Source of the DNA: Oscillospiraceae bacterium
GTDB taxonomy: Bacteria > Bacillota > Clostridia > Oscillospirales > UBA929
Assembly (NCBI GenBank): GCA_009777685.1
Contig: WRLJ01000101.1
Span: 1-6,318, forward strand
Length of the DNA: 6,318 nt
Direction of reading: 5' to 3'
Within the stretch, counting starts at the first letter, position 1; each line of letters opens with the position of its first letter. The notes beneath the pieces were generated by a model that saw only the letters and a list, made by a program, of their open reading frames with translations, was not told where the DNA came from and did no database searches. This document shows positions 6,077 through 6,318 of this stretch, piece by piece. The translations under genes and the position numbers were made by a program.

Positions 6077-6114
6077 GTCATCCGCTCCTTACGGCAAAGA
6101 TTTCCCGTTACAGT

Positions 6115-6143
6115 ATTATACATCATAACGCTGTCTTTATCAA
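6115..6143 (-). promoter_or_regulatory. SigmaA-type promoter of the DUF2179-yccF pair
   Basis: On the minus strand: -35 TTGATA (6143-6138), 17-nt spacer, perfect -10 TATAAT (6120-6115). The expected transcription start is near 6108, giving a leader of about 30 nt before the ATG at 6076. This is the best promoter in the window and implies house-keeping expression. Confidence 0.85.
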
Positions 6144-6178
6144 GCGCGCCGTGGTTTGCCCCACCGCACAGGCCGTAG

Positions 6179-6200
6179 GGGACGCGGCCCTCCGCGTCCC
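6179..6200. repeat. Hairpin-forming inverted repeat
   Basis: Perfect 9-bp inverted repeat GGGACGCGG / CCGCGTCCC with loop CCCT, flanked by GTAG on the left and GCAGGG on the right. It resembles the short GTAGGGG...CCCG-type palindromic intergenic repeats common in GC-rich Clostridia (recalled pattern, not checked). No U-tract follows on either strand. Confidence 0.5.
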
Positions 6201-6281
6201 GCAGGGTTATCCGCAAACTTCGGGGAAAGGCTTTCACCGTTTGCCCGTCCGGCTGTGGGTTTGGGTGGTGTTCAGGCATTC

Positions 6282-6318
6282 CCGGGGGAGGTCTCCCCCG
6301 GAGCCCCCCACTGGGGGC
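6282..6318. repeat. Two tandem GC hairpins at the right edge
   Basis: CCGGGGGAG (6282-6290) and CTCCCCCGG (6293-6301) form a stem with a minimal loop (8 bp with loop GGTC). Immediately next, GCCCCC (6303-6308) and GGGGGC (6313-6318) form a 6-bp stem with loop CACT ending at the window edge. The stretch 6144-6318 contains no credible gene. Because the sequence is cut here, a terminator tail for a gene to the right cannot be excluded. Confidence 0.45.

Overview
The window is GC-rich DNA, probably from a Gram-positive spore-forming member of the Clostridia; an Oscillospiraceae-like lineage is my guess. The reasons are strong AGGAGG-type ribosome binding sites before most genes, two lipoprotein signal peptides, a YtaF-type sporulation membrane protein, and dense short non-overlapping genes. 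No 16S or other taxon-defining marker is present, so the lineage is inference.

Left part (1-877): a ytaF/MntP-family membrane protein lies on the minus strand. It is divergent from a plus-strand operon that starts at a well-formed sigmaA-type promoter (-35 TTGACA, 18-nt spacer, extended -10 TGCTAAGAT) at 813-842.

Centre (878-4399): a five-gene, same-strand zinc uptake operon. The first gene encodes a 107-residue, two-helix membrane protein with a His-rich stretch and a Cys-x-x-Cys-x-His motif. It is followed by znuA (zinc-binding lipoprotein with a Pro-rich tether and a His loop), znuC (ATPase), znuB (permease, ATGA overlap with znuC) and a 144-residue lipoprotein with a Cys-Cys motif. ZnuABC should bring zinc across the cytoplasmic membrane. 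The flanking small proteins look like extracytoplasmic accessory factors of unknown mechanism. They are the most novel content of the window.

Right part (4400-6318): a strong hairpin without a U-tract separates the operon from a UlaG-like metallo-beta-lactamase-fold hydrolase (4470-5057). That gene ends at an intrinsic terminator which overlaps the end of a convergent minus-strand pair: a YccF (DUF307) membrane protein and a UPF0316/DUF2179 membrane protein. The pair is driven from a near-consensus promoter (TTGATA-17 nt-TATAAT) at 6115-6143. The last about 170 bases contain no gene but hold three strong hairpin-forming inverted repeats, probably an intergenic repeat cluster.

I saw no tRNA, rRNA, CRISPR array, transposase or known riboswitch. 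Large opposite-strand ORFs exist, but they are shadows caused by high GC content.
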